DNA of 64,000 nucleotides from the NCBI RefSeq assembly GCF_014281965.1, contig NZ_JACFTB010000009.1, positions 62,001 through 126,000 on the forward strand, written 5' to 3'. Numbering within the stretch: the first letter of the stretch is position 1; each line of letters begins with the position of its first letter. Position numbers and translations under genes: made by a program. The DNA comes from Rhodococcus sp. BP22. Its GTDB lineage: Bacteria > Actinomycetota > Actinomycetes > Mycobacteriales > Mycobacteriaceae. The notes beneath the pieces are model-generated. The model did not search any database. It was not told where the DNA came from and saw only the letters and a list, made by a program, of their open reading frames with translations. Shown piece by piece: positions 30,959 to 39,651 of the stretch.

Positions 30959-31969
30959 GTGTCAGAACATCGGATACTGAATTCGGCCCTCGAGAGCGAT
31001 ATAGCGACCGTCGAGGAACTAGCGGCCCTACCCGGAATGCGGATTCTCGATGCATCACAAAACCAACTCGAATCGTTGATGGGTCTTTTGCCGAGCCCAT
31101 CGGCAGAGGTCCTCGACGAGCCACAACGGTGGATTCACTATCCGTGGAGAAACTCCCTTGTGAAGCTTCTCGGGCCGAAAGGCTTTCGGACTCTGAGACT
31201 GGACCGAAACAGAAACAAAATCACCCTCTCCGAGCAGGAGCGGATGACCGAACTGCGCGTCGGAGTCGTCGGGCTCAGCGTGGGGCATGCCGTGGCGCAC
31301 ACCATCGCTATCGAAGGGCTGTGCGGTGAGCTCAGACTCGCCGATTTCGACGTCCTGGACCTGTCCAATCTCAACAGAGTCCCGGCATCGGTGTTCGACC
31401 TCGACATCAACAAGACCACGGTCGCGGCACGCCGAATCGCCGAACTCGATCCATACCTGACAGTGGTTACGCACCCCGAAGGTCTGATCGCCTCCAGTAT
31501 GGACACGTTCATGGACGGACTCGATATCGTCATCGACGAATGCGATTCGCTCGACGCGAAGTTGACTCTCCGTGAGGCCGCCAGAAGTCGAGGCATACCA
31601 GTTTTGATGGAGACCAGCGACGGCGGAATACTCGATGTCGAGCGATTCGATCTCGAACCGACCAGACCGTTGCTACACGGCCTCCTCGGAGATCTCGATG
31701 CCCGCTCCCTGGCTGACATCACGCCGGAGCAGAAAGCACCGATGGCTGCGCGGATTCTCGACCCCACGAAACTGACTCCCCGGATGCTCGCTTCGCTACC
31801 GGAAATCGGAGTGTCGCTGTCCACTTGGCCCCAACTCGGCAGCGATGTCGCACTCGGCGGCGCCTCGGTTGCGGCAGTTGTGCGCGCTTTCGGATTGGGC
31901 ACGCCGCCGCCGTCGGGAAGGGTGCGAATCAATTTGGAGACGCACATCTCGGCAATCGTCGACTTTTGA
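30959..31969 (+). CDS. ThiF/E1-like adenylyltransferase domain protein (Rv1355c-like N-terminal part)
   Basis: 336 residues from the GTG at 30959 (GAGAG upstream); a TTG at 30905 is an alternative. An N-terminal helical region of about 90 residues precedes an E1-like Rossmann domain: ELRVGVVGLSVGHAVAHTIA, the acceptor LADFDVLDLSNLNRV and VIDECDSLDAKLTL. These cover the ATP-binding and Arg/Asp residues of MoeB/ThiF adenylation enzymes. There are no CxxC zinc pairs and only two cysteines, so a covalent thioester role is doubtful. It resembles Rv1355c (called moeY), but that protein is about twice as long and, as I recall, has an extra nitroreductase-like domain that is missing here. Confidence 0.65.
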   Translation: MSEHRILNSALESDIATVEELAALPGMRILDASQNQLESLMGLLPSPSAEVLDEPQRWIHYPWRNSLVKLLGPKGFRTLRLDRNRNKITLSEQERMTELRVGVVGLSVGHAVAHTIAIEGLCGELRLADFDVLDLSNLNRVPASVFDLDINKTTVAARRIAELDPYLTVVTHPEGLIASSMDTFMDGLDIVIDECDSLDAKLTLREAARSRGIPVLMETSDGGILDVERFDLEPTRPLLHGLLGDLDARSLADITPEQKAPMAARILDPTKLTPRMLASLPEIGVSLSTWPQLGSDVALGGASVAAVVRAFGLGTPPPSGRVRINLETHISAIVDF

Positions 31970-32034
31970 CGGTGGTCTTCAAAAGTTCGGGCAGTGCTTC
32001 GACGGCCCGCCTCGGTGTCAAGCGGCGAGCCGGT

Positions 32035-32265
32035 CTACTCGACGGCGTCGTCGACGGCTCGACCGATCGTCGCTGCGGGTGTCCGCTCTCGGCGAGCACG
32101 GTGGCTGGTGTCGCAGAACGGATAGATCTTGCTCCGCTTACACATGCAGAGCGCGACGACACTGCGATCCGATACAACCTGGGATCCGTCGGGCATGGTG
32201 ATCTCCACCGGACCGTCCACAAGCATGGGCCCGCGCTCCACCACGCGAATACGTGTACGTGACAT
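32035..32265 (-). CDS. CDGSH iron-sulfur domain protein
   Basis: 76 residues from the ATG at 32265 (AAGGA 4 bp upstream). The cluster-binding motif CMCKRSKIYPFCDTSH (three Cys, one His ligand of a [2Fe-2S] centre) is complete near residue 40-55. Single-CDGSH proteins of this size are small electron-transfer or iron-sulfur-handling proteins in the cytosol. It is divergent from the VIT-family transporter across 252 bp, a pairing that makes sense for iron handling. Partner reductase unknown. Confidence 0.88.
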   Translation of the reverse strand: MSRTRIRVVERGPMLVDGPVEITMPDGSQVVSDRSVVALCMCKRSKIYPFCDTSHRARRERTPAATIGRAVDDAVE

Positions 32266-32517
32266 AAGGTCCTTACCCGATCTACTCGACACCAGAGTGC
32301 GAACGACACACCTGACTGTGTGCTTTGCTTCCGCTGCAAAGCTGACAGTGGGGCAGTCCGGGGTTTACCCCGCAGCCTGCGCTTCGAATCATGAGTCCTC
32401 CTACTCCGAATGACAACACCGATGAGGCGAGGGGGGCACGGGCGACAGCCGCCAGACGGACTACGGGAAGCCTTACATTGCTGGCGCGCATCCGAGATCG
32501 AAACTAGCGTTTGCGCA
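32266..32517. other. CDGSH-VIT divergent intergenic region
   Basis: This 252-bp gap holds several short stem-loops: ACACA-N6-TGTGT near 32309-32324, GCTTTG-N9-CAAAGC near 32323-32343 and a GGGGTTTACCCC hairpin near 32359-32370. I see no IdeR-type 19-bp iron box. The start of VIT at 32518 lacks a clear Shine-Dalgarno. Confidence 0.4.
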
Positions 32518-33258
32518 ATGAGCGAGTCGAACGGCTTAGGCGATGAGAAGTACGCAGCCCACCCTGGGGAACAGCACGACGACGGTCTGACGTCACGGCT
32601 CAATTGGCTGCGCGCGGGTGTGCTCGGCGCCAACGACGGAATCGTCTCCACGGCAGGACTCGTCGTCGGCGTTGCGGCACTTTCGTCCGAGCGGGGACCG
32701 ATACTCGCCGCAGGCGTCGCCGGTCTTGTCGCAGGTGCCGTGTCGATGGCACTCGGCGAGTACGTGTCGGTGAGCACCCAACGGGACAGCGAAAGGTCCC
32801 TACTGGCCAAGGAGGAAATGGAGCTGCGTGATGATCCCGACGCGGAACTCGAAGAGCTGACCTCGATCTACGAAAGCAAGGGGCTCAGCCGGGCAACTGC
32901 CCTGACCGTCGCTCACGAACTCACCGAGCACGACGCTTTCGCAGCGCACGTCGACGCCGAACTCCATATCGACCCGGATAACCTGACCAGCCCGATTCAG
33001 GCGGCACTGTCGTCTGCTCTGTCCTTCACTTTGGGCGCAGCGTTGCCCCTCATTGCGATACTCGCGCCACCGGCATCAGCTCGAATTCCGGTGACCTTCG
33101 TGGCGGTTCTGTTGGCGCTGGCATTGACCGGCCAGGTCAGCGCGCGCCTGGGCGGTTCGAGGCCGGGCCCTGCAATGTGGCGCATCGTCATCGGCGGCGC
33201 GCTGGCCATGATCGTGACCTACCTGATCGGACAACTGTTGGGTGTTGCCGGAGTGTGA
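32518..33258 (+). CDS. VIT1/CCC1-family iron/manganese transporter
   Basis: 246 residues from ATG at 32518 (the frame extends upstream but the family begins at LNWLRAGVLGANDGIVSTAG). Five helices: TM1-2 with the Asp and Met-rich LVAGAVSMALGEYVSVSTQRD segment, a cytosolic Glu-rich metal-binding loop (EEMELRDDPDAELEELTSIY) and three C-terminal helices. The family moves Fe2+ or Mn2+ out of the cytosol. It converges with the MerR gene 3 bp away. Confidence 0.9.
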   Translation: MSESNGLGDEKYAAHPGEQHDDGLTSRLNWLRAGVLGANDGIVSTAGLVVGVAALSSERGPILAAGVAGLVAGAVSMALGEYVSVSTQRDSERSLLAKEEMELRDDPDAELEELTSIYESKGLSRATALTVAHELTEHDAFAAHVDAELHIDPDNLTSPIQAALSSALSFTLGAALPLIAILAPPASARIPVTFVAVLLALALTGQVSARLGGSRPGPAMWRIVIGGALAMIVTYLIGQLLGVAGV

Positions 33259-33261
33259 CGA

Positions 33262-33657
33262 TCAGGGCTGCGCAAGGAGTGCAGTGAATTCTTCGGCGTA
33301 AGCGAGCTGTGTTCGCAATTCAGCGCACGTGGTTTCGGCGCGACGATGGCATTCGTCGACGTATCGCTCGGCAGTTGCTCGTATCTCGTGGTCGGCGGAT
33401 CCATCTGCTCGCGCGTCGAGAGCGGCAAGAAGTTCGCGCATCTCCCCCAGCGTGAATCCCAGTGGTTTCATGCGCCGTATGACGAGCAACCGCTGCACAT
33501 CTGATTCGGTGTACAAGCGGAACCCGCCTCTACTTCGCGCCGACGGAGTCACCAAGCCCGCATCGTCGTAGTGACGAATCGTCTTGATGGACAGTTCGGT
33601 TCGCGCTGCGACGTTGCCGATCTGCATATGTGCCGCGTCGTCTTGGCGTTGAGGCAT
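33262..33657 (-). CDS. MerR-family regulator downstream of sulP
   Basis: 131 residues from ATG at 33657 (AAGGAG 8 bp upstream; an earlier GTG is less likely). MerR helix-turn-helix in MQIGNVAARTELSIKTIRHY (residues about 11-30), wing FRLYTESDVQRLLVIRRMKPLG, then a dimerisation helix. Few cysteines, so not a classic metal sensor. It lies 35 bp after sulP on the same strand and may regulate the sulP promoter, where a MerR-like dyad is present. Confidence 0.88.
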   Translation of the reverse strand: MPQRQDDAAHMQIGNVAARTELSIKTIRHYDDAGLVTPSARSRGGFRLYTESDVQRLLVIRRMKPLGFTLGEMRELLAALDARADGSADHEIRATAERYVDECHRRAETTCAELRTQLAYAEEFTALLAQP

Positions 33658-33692
33658 ATCCGCATAGCTCCTTCTTTGCACGCGTGAACCCG

Positions 33693-35201
33693 TCAGTGCC
33701 CTGCGCCGAGATTCCCGCTCAGCAGCCCGAGTCGCTGTGCGCTGGCCTCGTTCAACCCGACGATGGTCGCGGTCTTCCCCTTGGCTGCGTATTTGGTGGT
33801 GATCGCATCGAGAGTCGCGACGGTCGACGCATCCCAGATGTGTGAGGACGACATGTCGATGACGATATTGGCAGGGTCACCGACGTAATCGAACTGATAG
33901 ATCAAGTCGTTGCTGGAGGCGAAGAACAACTCACCATGCACTGCGTAGACGCGGGTGTCTGGGTCCGGGTGTGCCACATCGACGACCTCGGTCAGATGCG
34001 CGACGCGTCGCGCGAACAAGACCATCGCGGTCAGGACGCCGACCGCAACCCCGTAGGCGAGATTGTCGGTCGCAACGGTGACCGCGACCGTGGCGACCAT
34101 GACGAGGGTTTCGCTCGTGGGCATCCGCCGCAACGTCGCTGGGGCGATGCTGTGCCAATCGAAGGTGCCGACCGAAACCATGATCATCACCGCCACCAAC
34201 GCGGCCATCGGGATCAGTGAGACTATGTCGCCTAGACCGACGACGAGAATCAGCAAGAACACGCCTGCGAGGAACGTCGAGATCCGAGTTCGTGCGCCGG
34301 AGGTCTTGACGTTGATCATCGTCTGCCCGATCATCGCGCACCCCCCCATACCGCCGAAGAATCCGGTGACGATATTGGCGACACCCTGACCCCAGGACTC
34401 TCTGGTCTTGTTCGAGTGACTGTCGGTGATGTCGTCGACGAATTTCGCAGTCATCAGCGACTCGAGAAGACCGACGATGGCCATCGTGAAAGCGTACGGG
34501 GCGATGATCTTCAGCGTCTCGAACGTGACAGGGACGTCAGGAAGAAGTAGCGACGGCAAACTCGACGGAAGTTCCCCTTCGTCACCGACATTCGGAACGT
34601 TCAGCGCGAACACGATCGTCGCCGCCGTCAGCAACACGATCGCGACCAGCGGCGCAGGAACGATGGTGCTCAACTTGGGCAAGAACACCATTGCTACGAT
34701 CCCGATCGCAACCATGGGGTACACCAGCCAGGGAACCCCGAGAAGGTGCGGAACCTGGGCGATGAAGATGAGTATCGCCAGCGCATTGACGAATCCCACC
34801 ATGACGCTGCGTGGGATGAACCGCATCAATTTGGCGACCCCCACCACGCTGAGCAGGATCTGCAGCACCCCGGCGAGAATGACTGTCGCGATCAGATACT
34901 CGACGCCGTAGTCCCGCACCAATGGCGCGATGACCAAGGCCACTGCACCGGTGGCAGCCGAAATCATTGCAGGTCTGCCCCCTACGATCGAGATGGTCAC
35001 CGCCATGGTGAACGACGCGAACAACCCGACACGCGGGTCGACGCCGGCAATGATCGAGAACGAGATCGCCTCTGGAATCAGAGCCAACGCCACCACCAGC
35101 CCGGCGAGAACCTCGATCCGTAACCGCCTCGGCGATCGCAGCGCAGACCACACCGTCCATTGCGGTTCGATCGTCTGAACTGCGGTGGCCGCGGAAGCCA
35201 T
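33693..35201 (-). CDS. SulP-family anion transporter with STAS domain
   Basis: 502 residues from ATG at 35201 (GGAGC upstream). About 12-14 membrane helices with the family hallmark [20 protein letters not shown] near the N-terminus. A cytosolic STAS domain follows at about residues 410-500 ([20 protein letters not shown], then [19 protein letters not shown]). Members carry sulfate, bicarbonate or dicarboxylates; substrate not readable here. Probably in one operon with the downstream MerR gene. Confidence 0.92.
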   Translation of the reverse strand: MASAATAVQTIEPQWTVWSALRSPRRLRIEVLAGLVVALALIPEAISFSIIAGVDPRVGLFASFTMAVTISIVGGRPAMISAATGAVALVIAPLVRDYGVEYLIATVILAGVLQILLSVVGVAKLMRFIPRSVMVGFVNALAILIFIAQVPHLLGVPWLVYPMVAIGIVAMVFLPKLSTIVPAPLVAIVLLTAATIVFALNVPNVGDEGELPSSLPSLLLPDVPVTFETLKIIAPYAFTMAIVGLLESLMTAKFVDDITDSHSNKTRESWGQGVANIVTGFFGGMGGCAMIGQTMINVKTSGARTRISTFLAGVFLLILVVGLGDIVSLIPMAALVAVMIMVSVGTFDWHSIAPATLRRMPTSETLVMVATVAVTVATDNLAYGVAVGVLTAMVLFARRVAHLTEVVDVAHPDPDTRVYAVHGELFFASSNDLIYQFDYVGDPANIVIDMSSSHIWDASTVATLDAITTKYAAKGKTATIVGLNEASAQRLGLLSGNLGAGH

Positions 35202-35326
35202 ATAAATGCTCCATTCTCTGTCGAGGAATGTGGGGGTGATCCGAAGATGCGAGGTGTTGAACACTCGTCGGTGTCGAGCGCAACCTCCCAGGACGGGCGA
35301 CCCAGGAAAGCACTGTTCCCGAACCT

Positions 35327-35347
35327 ACTCTCCCCTAGGGGTAGAGT
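35327..35347. promoter_or_regulatory. MerR-like operator in the sulP promoter
   Basis: Dyad ACTCT-N11-AGAGT centred on the perfect CCCCTAGGGG palindrome, 126 bp upstream of the sulP start. On the minus strand GAAACT and TAGGTT sit 17 bp apart on either side of it and could be -35 and -10. This layout (dyad between -35 and -10) is typical of MerR-family control. Confidence 0.5.
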
Positions 35348-35469
35348 TTCTCTTCGGAGCACCATTCCGTGACTCATCTCACGCAAAACGGAAATCAGAG
35401 AATTCGAGGCTTCGTAGCCGAATGCGCTGTCGGGGTCGAAACCATCACGAAACTCAACCGCCCCTGCGA

Positions 35470-35799
35470 CTACTGAGCGTCGACCGACATTTCGCCCATC
35501 GCGCCCCAGCCGGAAGCATCCACGGTCTGGCTGACGATCTTGGGCGTCGACGCAAGAGCCCGCGGGAGTTCTTTCATTGCCTTCTTGAAGTGATCACTGT
35601 TGACGTGTGCACCGCCTGCTTCATCATCGCGGAAGGCTTCGAGCAATACATAGACGGATGGATCCTCGAGGCTCCGAGACCATTCGAACCATAAATTGCC
35701 TGCCTCGGCGCGGGTGTCTGCGGTGAACTCGGCTACATGCTCGGGCCAGCGCTCCGTCCACTCGGGCTTCGTCTCGAACTTCACGACAATGAAAATCAC
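35470..35799 (-). CDS. antibiotic-biosynthesis-monooxygenase (ABM) family protein, putative quinol monooxygenase
   Basis: 109 residues from GTG at 35799 with AAGGAG 7 bp upstream. Ferredoxin-like dimeric ABM fold: VIFIVVKFETKPEWTERWPE at the N-terminus, EAGNLWFEWSRSLEDPSVYV and the HVNSDHFKKAMKELP helix. Relatives oxidise quinols or act as small cofactor-free monooxygenases or antioxidant proteins. It stands alone between sulP and a YrhK-like gene on the same strand. Confidence 0.85.
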   Translation of the reverse strand: MIFIVVKFETKPEWTERWPEHVAEFTADTRAEAGNLWFEWSRSLEDPSVYVLLEAFRDDEAGGAHVNSDHFKKAMKELPRALASTPKIVSQTVDASGWGAMGEMSVDAQ

Positions 35800-35877
35800 T
35801 GTTTTCTCCTTGCATTCCGGGACTCTCAGGACTTTGATCGCGTCGGCGCCGATCTCGCTCGACACCCCACGCTTCGG

Positions 35878-36153
35878 TCAGTAGTCGTCACTGGTGTCGG
35901 ATACAGCAGTCCCCTGCCTGACCCGTTGGATGTGGATGCGTCGTGCGAGCCTGATCATCGGGCGAATCAAGAGCTCGACACTGCCGATCAAGAACAACCA
36001 TGTGCCCGCGACTGCAGTCGTCTCGCCGAAGAACAAGACACTGCCCACGATGAACCAGACGGCAATCAGAATGTCGTTGACGATACTGACGACTTCCCAT
36101 CGCTGACGTATCACCAACTCCTCGTGCCCGATGGTAAAGGTCAGTTCGCTCAT
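35878..36153 (-). CDS. YrhK-like membrane protein
   Basis: 91 residues from ATG at 36153 with GGGAG upstream. Two transmembrane helices (IVNDILIAVWFIVGSVLFF and TAVAGTWLFLIGSVELLIRP) after a short soluble start LTFTIGHEELVIRQRWEVVS. This matches the YrhK domain as I remember it. No function is known; some members accompany stress transport genes. Confidence 0.7.
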   Translation of the reverse strand: MSELTFTIGHEELVIRQRWEVVSIVNDILIAVWFIVGSVLFFGETTAVAGTWLFLIGSVELLIRPMIRLARRIHIQRVRQGTAVSDTSDDY

Positions 36154-36281
36154 CCGAGGCTCCCGCTGTTCGAGTGTGATGCCATAGGCAACTACCCGTA
36201 ATCCGCGCCTCGAACACACAATGCAACCGAATCCGAAAGCCACAGGCCCAGCTGACTCGTGTCACGGTCGGATAGATGACT

Positions 36282-36314
36282 TCGGTCCGGACCGAGCGCC
36301 GACCTCGGTATAAC
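36282..36314 (+). promoter_or_regulatory. MFS-tetR promoter with palindromic operator
   Basis: TATAAC at 36309-36314 would place the transcription start at about 36321, two bases before the MFS ATG (36323), so the transcript may be leaderless. The perfect 14-bp palindrome TCGGTCCGGACCGA at 36282-36295 covers the -35 position and is a likely target for the TetR protein encoded at the end of the operon. Confidence 0.5.
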
Positions 36315-36322
36315 ATCAAGCG

Positions 36323-37834
36323 ATGACATCGATTGATGACAAACCGGAGGATCAGCTCGCACCCCCCCGCGGGTTCGTACCGGTCCTGGCCGCAATTTGT
36401 ACCGTCGTCGCCATCGTCAGCAGCGTCGGCGCCCCATTGATCCCAACCGTTGCCGACGCATACTCGGTTTCGTTCACAAGTGCCCAGTGGACGCTGACGA
36501 TAACGATGCTGGTGGGTGCGGTTACCGTTCCGGTCCTCGGCCGTCTCGGAGACGGTCCCCACCGACGACCCGTGATCATCGGAGCGCTGTCGGTCGTATT
36601 CATCGGTTGTGTCCTGGCGGCGATCCCCAGCAACCTCGCACTCTTGCTCGTCGGGCGTGGCCTCCAAGGTGTCGGGCTGGGGCTCGCGCCGCTCGCGATG
36701 GCGGTAGCGCGCGATCACCTGACACCGGCCGAGGCCAAACGTACCGTTGCGGCATTGTCGGTGACCGCGGTAGCGGGCATTGGTCTCGGCTACCCCCTGA
36801 CTGGCGTTATTGCCCACCTCTGGGGTTACCACGCGTGCTTCGTTGTCGCCTCTGCGGCTTCGCTCGCAGTGTTGGTCGGTGCCATCACGTCGGTACCTTC
36901 CAGTCGGCACGTACCGCGCAAGCCGCTCGATATCGTCGGTGCGGTACTCCTCGGAATCGGCCTGACTCTGTTACTGATTGCGCTCACCTCCGGCAGCCAC
37001 TGGGGTTGGACTTCGTTCCAGACGATCGGATGTGCAGCGGTGGGCCTCGCAGTCGTCGTGGGCTGGACTTTCCACGAGCTGCGGACTCGATTCCCGCTCG
37101 TGGAATTGCGGCTGTTGTCCAAACCTGCGGTCCTGACTGCCGATGTCACCGGACTTTTCGCCGGTATCGGAATGTTCGTTCTGTCATCGGCGGTCATCCG
37201 CTTCGTACAGACACCGTCCGACACTGGTTACGGACTCGGTCGGTCGGCGATGGTGGCAGGCCTCGTACTCGTGCCGTTCTCGTTGACGAGCGTGTTCGCG
37301 AACAGACTTCTTCCCCTGGCCGAACGGTGGATCAGCAGATCGATGATCATGCCGATCGGTGCGATGGCCTTCGCCGGCGCGCTCACGCTGTTCCTGATCG
37401 GTCGAGACGAACTATGGGTCGTGTTCGTACTCATGGGGGTAGCCGGCCTCGGGATCGGGTTCACCTTCGCCGCGATGCCGGCATTCATCGTCAGCGCGGT
37501 CCCACCACACGAAACAGGGAGCGCACTAGGAGTCAATCAAGTAGCACGCACGGTCGGCGGTGCGGTGGGCAGCGCTTTGAGCGCCACCGTGCTTGCAATT
37601 TACACATCCCCAGGCCAGACGTTCCCGGATAGCGCCGGCTACACCGCAACCGCCATCGTCGGTATCGGCCTATGGACGGGCACGGCAATCTTGGCTTTTG
37701 CACTATCCTATCGAGGCAGCCGCGCCGAAAAACTGCCTGCCAGACTGGTCGACGAGAGCATCGAGTCGGCCGCCACCGGCAGCTTCGCCTACGACATCGC
37801 CAGCCGCAGAGGACAGAGTGAGGATTCACGATGA
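36323..37834 (+). CDS. MFS drug-efflux transporter, 14-helix type
   Basis: 503 residues, about 14 hydrophobic segments, DHA2-like. Motif A is visible as GRLGDGPHRRPVIIGAL (residues about 73-89) and motif C-like GIGLGYPLTGVIAHLWG near 150. The C-terminal 45 residues are soluble. It overlaps tetR by 4 bp (ATGA), so pump and repressor are translated together. Substrate unknown; self-regulated efflux of a toxic compound is the usual role. Confidence 0.9.
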   Translation: MTSIDDKPEDQLAPPRGFVPVLAAICTVVAIVSSVGAPLIPTVADAYSVSFTSAQWTLTITMLVGAVTVPVLGRLGDGPHRRPVIIGALSVVFIGCVLAAIPSNLALLLVGRGLQGVGLGLAPLAMAVARDHLTPAEAKRTVAALSVTAVAGIGLGYPLTGVIAHLWGYHACFVVASAASLAVLVGAITSVPSSRHVPRKPLDIVGAVLLGIGLTLLLIALTSGSHWGWTSFQTIGCAAVGLAVVVGWTFHELRTRFPLVELRLLSKPAVLTADVTGLFAGIGMFVLSSAVIRFVQTPSDTGYGLGRSAMVAGLVLVPFSLTSVFANRLLPLAERWISRSMIMPIGAMAFAGALTLFLIGRDELWVVFVLMGVAGLGIGFTFAAMPAFIVSAVPPHETGSALGVNQVARTVGGAVGSALSATVLAIYTSPGQTFPDSAGYTATAIVGIGLWTGTAILAFALSYRGSRAEKLPARLVDESIESAATGSFAYDIASRRGQSEDSR

Positions 37835-38439
37835 TCCAAACACGCCCGGTAGCCCGCGTTCGCGACTCAGACCGCACCAAGCAAGATCTTCTCGAAGCTG
37901 CAACCGAACTGTTCGGTGCGCGTGGATACGAGCGAACGACGATCCGGGAAATCGGCGAAAAGGCAGGCGCTGATCCTGCCTTGATCGCCCGCTATTTCGG
38001 TAGCAAAGCTGCCTTGTACATCCAAACCCTACCGACGGAAAACGAGAATCCGCACCTGTCGGACATGCTCGATCCCGCTCGGATCGAGGCAACTATTCGG
38101 CGTGTTCACCAGGTCGGTCCGAGCCCCGTGCTGCAAGCGGTCGTTCGCGCACACGACGATCCGGCGATTCAGACCGCAGCGACCGCTCGGATCGACTCCA
38201 AACTCACTGCGGGAATACAAGATCGGATGGAGGAGGCAGGTCTCGACTCCCCACGATTGAGAGCCCAGATGGCAGTGGCAGTGCTGGCGGGTATCGCATT
38301 GGGACGCGCAGCGGGAACCCTCGACGAGCTAGCGGGCGCAGAAGAGAACCAAGTCGTGCACTTGACTGTCCGGTTGTTGGAGTCTCTTTTGGACGAGGAC
38401 AGCCTGAAACCAGACAACCCTTCGCCGTCTGAATTGTGA
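37831..38439 (+). CDS. TetR-family regulator of the MFS pump
   Basis: 202 residues. N-terminal helix-turn-helix DLLEAATELFGARGYERTTI then REIGEKAGADPALIARYFGS (residues about 18-60); the C-terminal ligand domain resembles the TetR_C subgroup with LLESLLDED at the end. Overlap with the MFS gene and the palindrome at 36282-36295 make local autoregulation likely. Converges with the zinc dehydrogenase gene. Confidence 0.9.
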   Translation: MIQTRPVARVRDSDRTKQDLLEAATELFGARGYERTTIREIGEKAGADPALIARYFGSKAALYIQTLPTENENPHLSDMLDPARIEATIRRVHQVGPSPVLQAVVRAHDDPAIQTAATARIDSKLTAGIQDRMEEAGLDSPRLRAQMAVAVLAGIALGRAAGTLDELAGAEENQVVHLTVRLLESLLDEDSLKPDNPSPSEL

Positions 38440-38469
38440 CCGACGAAAGCTCTTCGCCCCCATACTCGC

Positions 38470-39651
38470 TCAGGGCTTCAAAATGACCTTGACCGCGCCG
38501 TCCTGCTTCTTCTGGAAAATCTCGTACGCGTGCGGGGCCTGCTCGAGGGGCAGAGTGTGGGTGGCGAACGAATCGACACCCAACGGATCGTCGTCACCGA
38601 GCAGAGGCATGATGTCCCCTACCCACCGCTTCACGTTGGCCTGGCCCATGCGCAGCTGAATTTGCTTGTCGAACATGGTCAGAAGAGGGAGCGGATCGGC
38701 AACCCCGCCGTAGACGCCGATCAGTGAGATGGTGCCGCCGCGACGAACAATGTCTATTGCGGAGTACACCGCGTCGAGTCTGTCGACTCCGGCCTTCTGC
38801 ATCATGGGCTTACCGAGAAAGTCCGGTAGCAGACCGGTGAGCTGCTGCGCAGCCTTCGCCACAGGTGAACCATGTGCTTCCATCCCGACGGCGTCGATCA
38901 CCGAGTCGGTCCCGCGTCCATCGGTGAGATCTCGGATCACGTCGCCGAGCTCCCCTGCGTGTTGGGCGAGATCGACCGTCCGGATTCCACGGGCTTGTGC
39001 GCGGGCAAGCCGCTCGGGAACTCGATCGACCGCAATGACGTCGAAGCCGAGGTGAGTTGCGATGCGGGCGGCCATATCTCCGATGGGGCCGAGACCGAGG
39101 ACGGTCACCGAACCGCCCGGGGGGATGTCGGCGTACATAACGGACTGCCATGCTGTCGGAAGCACGTCCGAGAGGTATACGTACCGCGAATCTGCCGCTC
39201 CTGATGGAACTTTGATATGGGTGAACTGTGCCTGAGGAACGCGCAGATATTCGGCCTGTCCTCCTGGAACACTGCCGTACAGCTCGGAGAAACCGAACAG
39301 TGCCGCACCCATTCCCTGCTCGCGCACCTGGGTGGTCTCGCATTGTGTGTACAACGAGCGATCGCACATGAAACAGCTACCGCACGAGATCTGGAAAGGA
39401 ATCACCACTCGATCGCCGACAGCGAGGTTGGTTACCTCTTTACCGACTTCACGAACAATGCCCATCGGCTCGTGACCCAAGATGTCTCCTGGATTCATGA
39501 AGGCGCCCAGCACTTCATACAAGTGCAGGTCAGAGCCGCAGATATTCGTCGAGGTGACCTCGATAACGGCGTCGGTGGGCTTTTCGATGATGGGGTCGGG
39601 AACCGTGTCGACGCGAACATCACGCTTACCGTGCCACGTAACTGCCTTCAT
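38470..39651 (-). CDS. zinc-dependent alcohol dehydrogenase, formaldehyde-dehydrogenase-like
   Basis: 393 residues from ATG with AAGGAG upstream. Catalytic zinc ligands in NICGSDLH and GHE; structural zinc in CGSCFMCDRSLYTQC; Rossmann VTVLGLGPIGDMAARIA followed by an Asp (VDRVPERLAR), so NAD(H) is the likely cofactor. The inserted loop and overall length match the glutathione-independent formaldehyde dehydrogenase-like branch of the medium-chain family. True substrate unknown. Confidence 0.9.
   Translation of the reverse strand: MKAVTWHGKRDVRVDTVPDPIIEKPTDAVIEVTSTNICGSDLHLYEVLGAFMNPGDILGHEPMGIVREVGKEVTNLAVGDRVVIPFQISCGSCFMCDRSLYTQCETTQVREQGMGAALFGFSELYGSVPGGQAEYLRVPQAQFTHIKVPSGAADSRYVYLSDVLPTAWQSVMYADIPPGGSVTVLGLGPIGDMAARIATHLGFDVIAVDRVPERLARAQARGIRTVDLAQHAGELGDVIRDLTDGRGTDSVIDAVGMEAHGSPVAKAAQQLTGLLPDFLGKPMMQKAGVDRLDAVYSAIDIVRRGGTISLIGVYGGVADPLPLLTMFDKQIQLRMGQANVKRWVGDIMPLLGDDDPLGVDSFATHTLPLEQAPHAYEIFQKKQDGAVKVILKP

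Noticed and set aside
36397..37632. 411-residue plus-strand frame inside the MFS gene
   Set aside because: Overlaps the MFS transporter in another frame; its Arg-rich translation lacks membrane helices and motifs.
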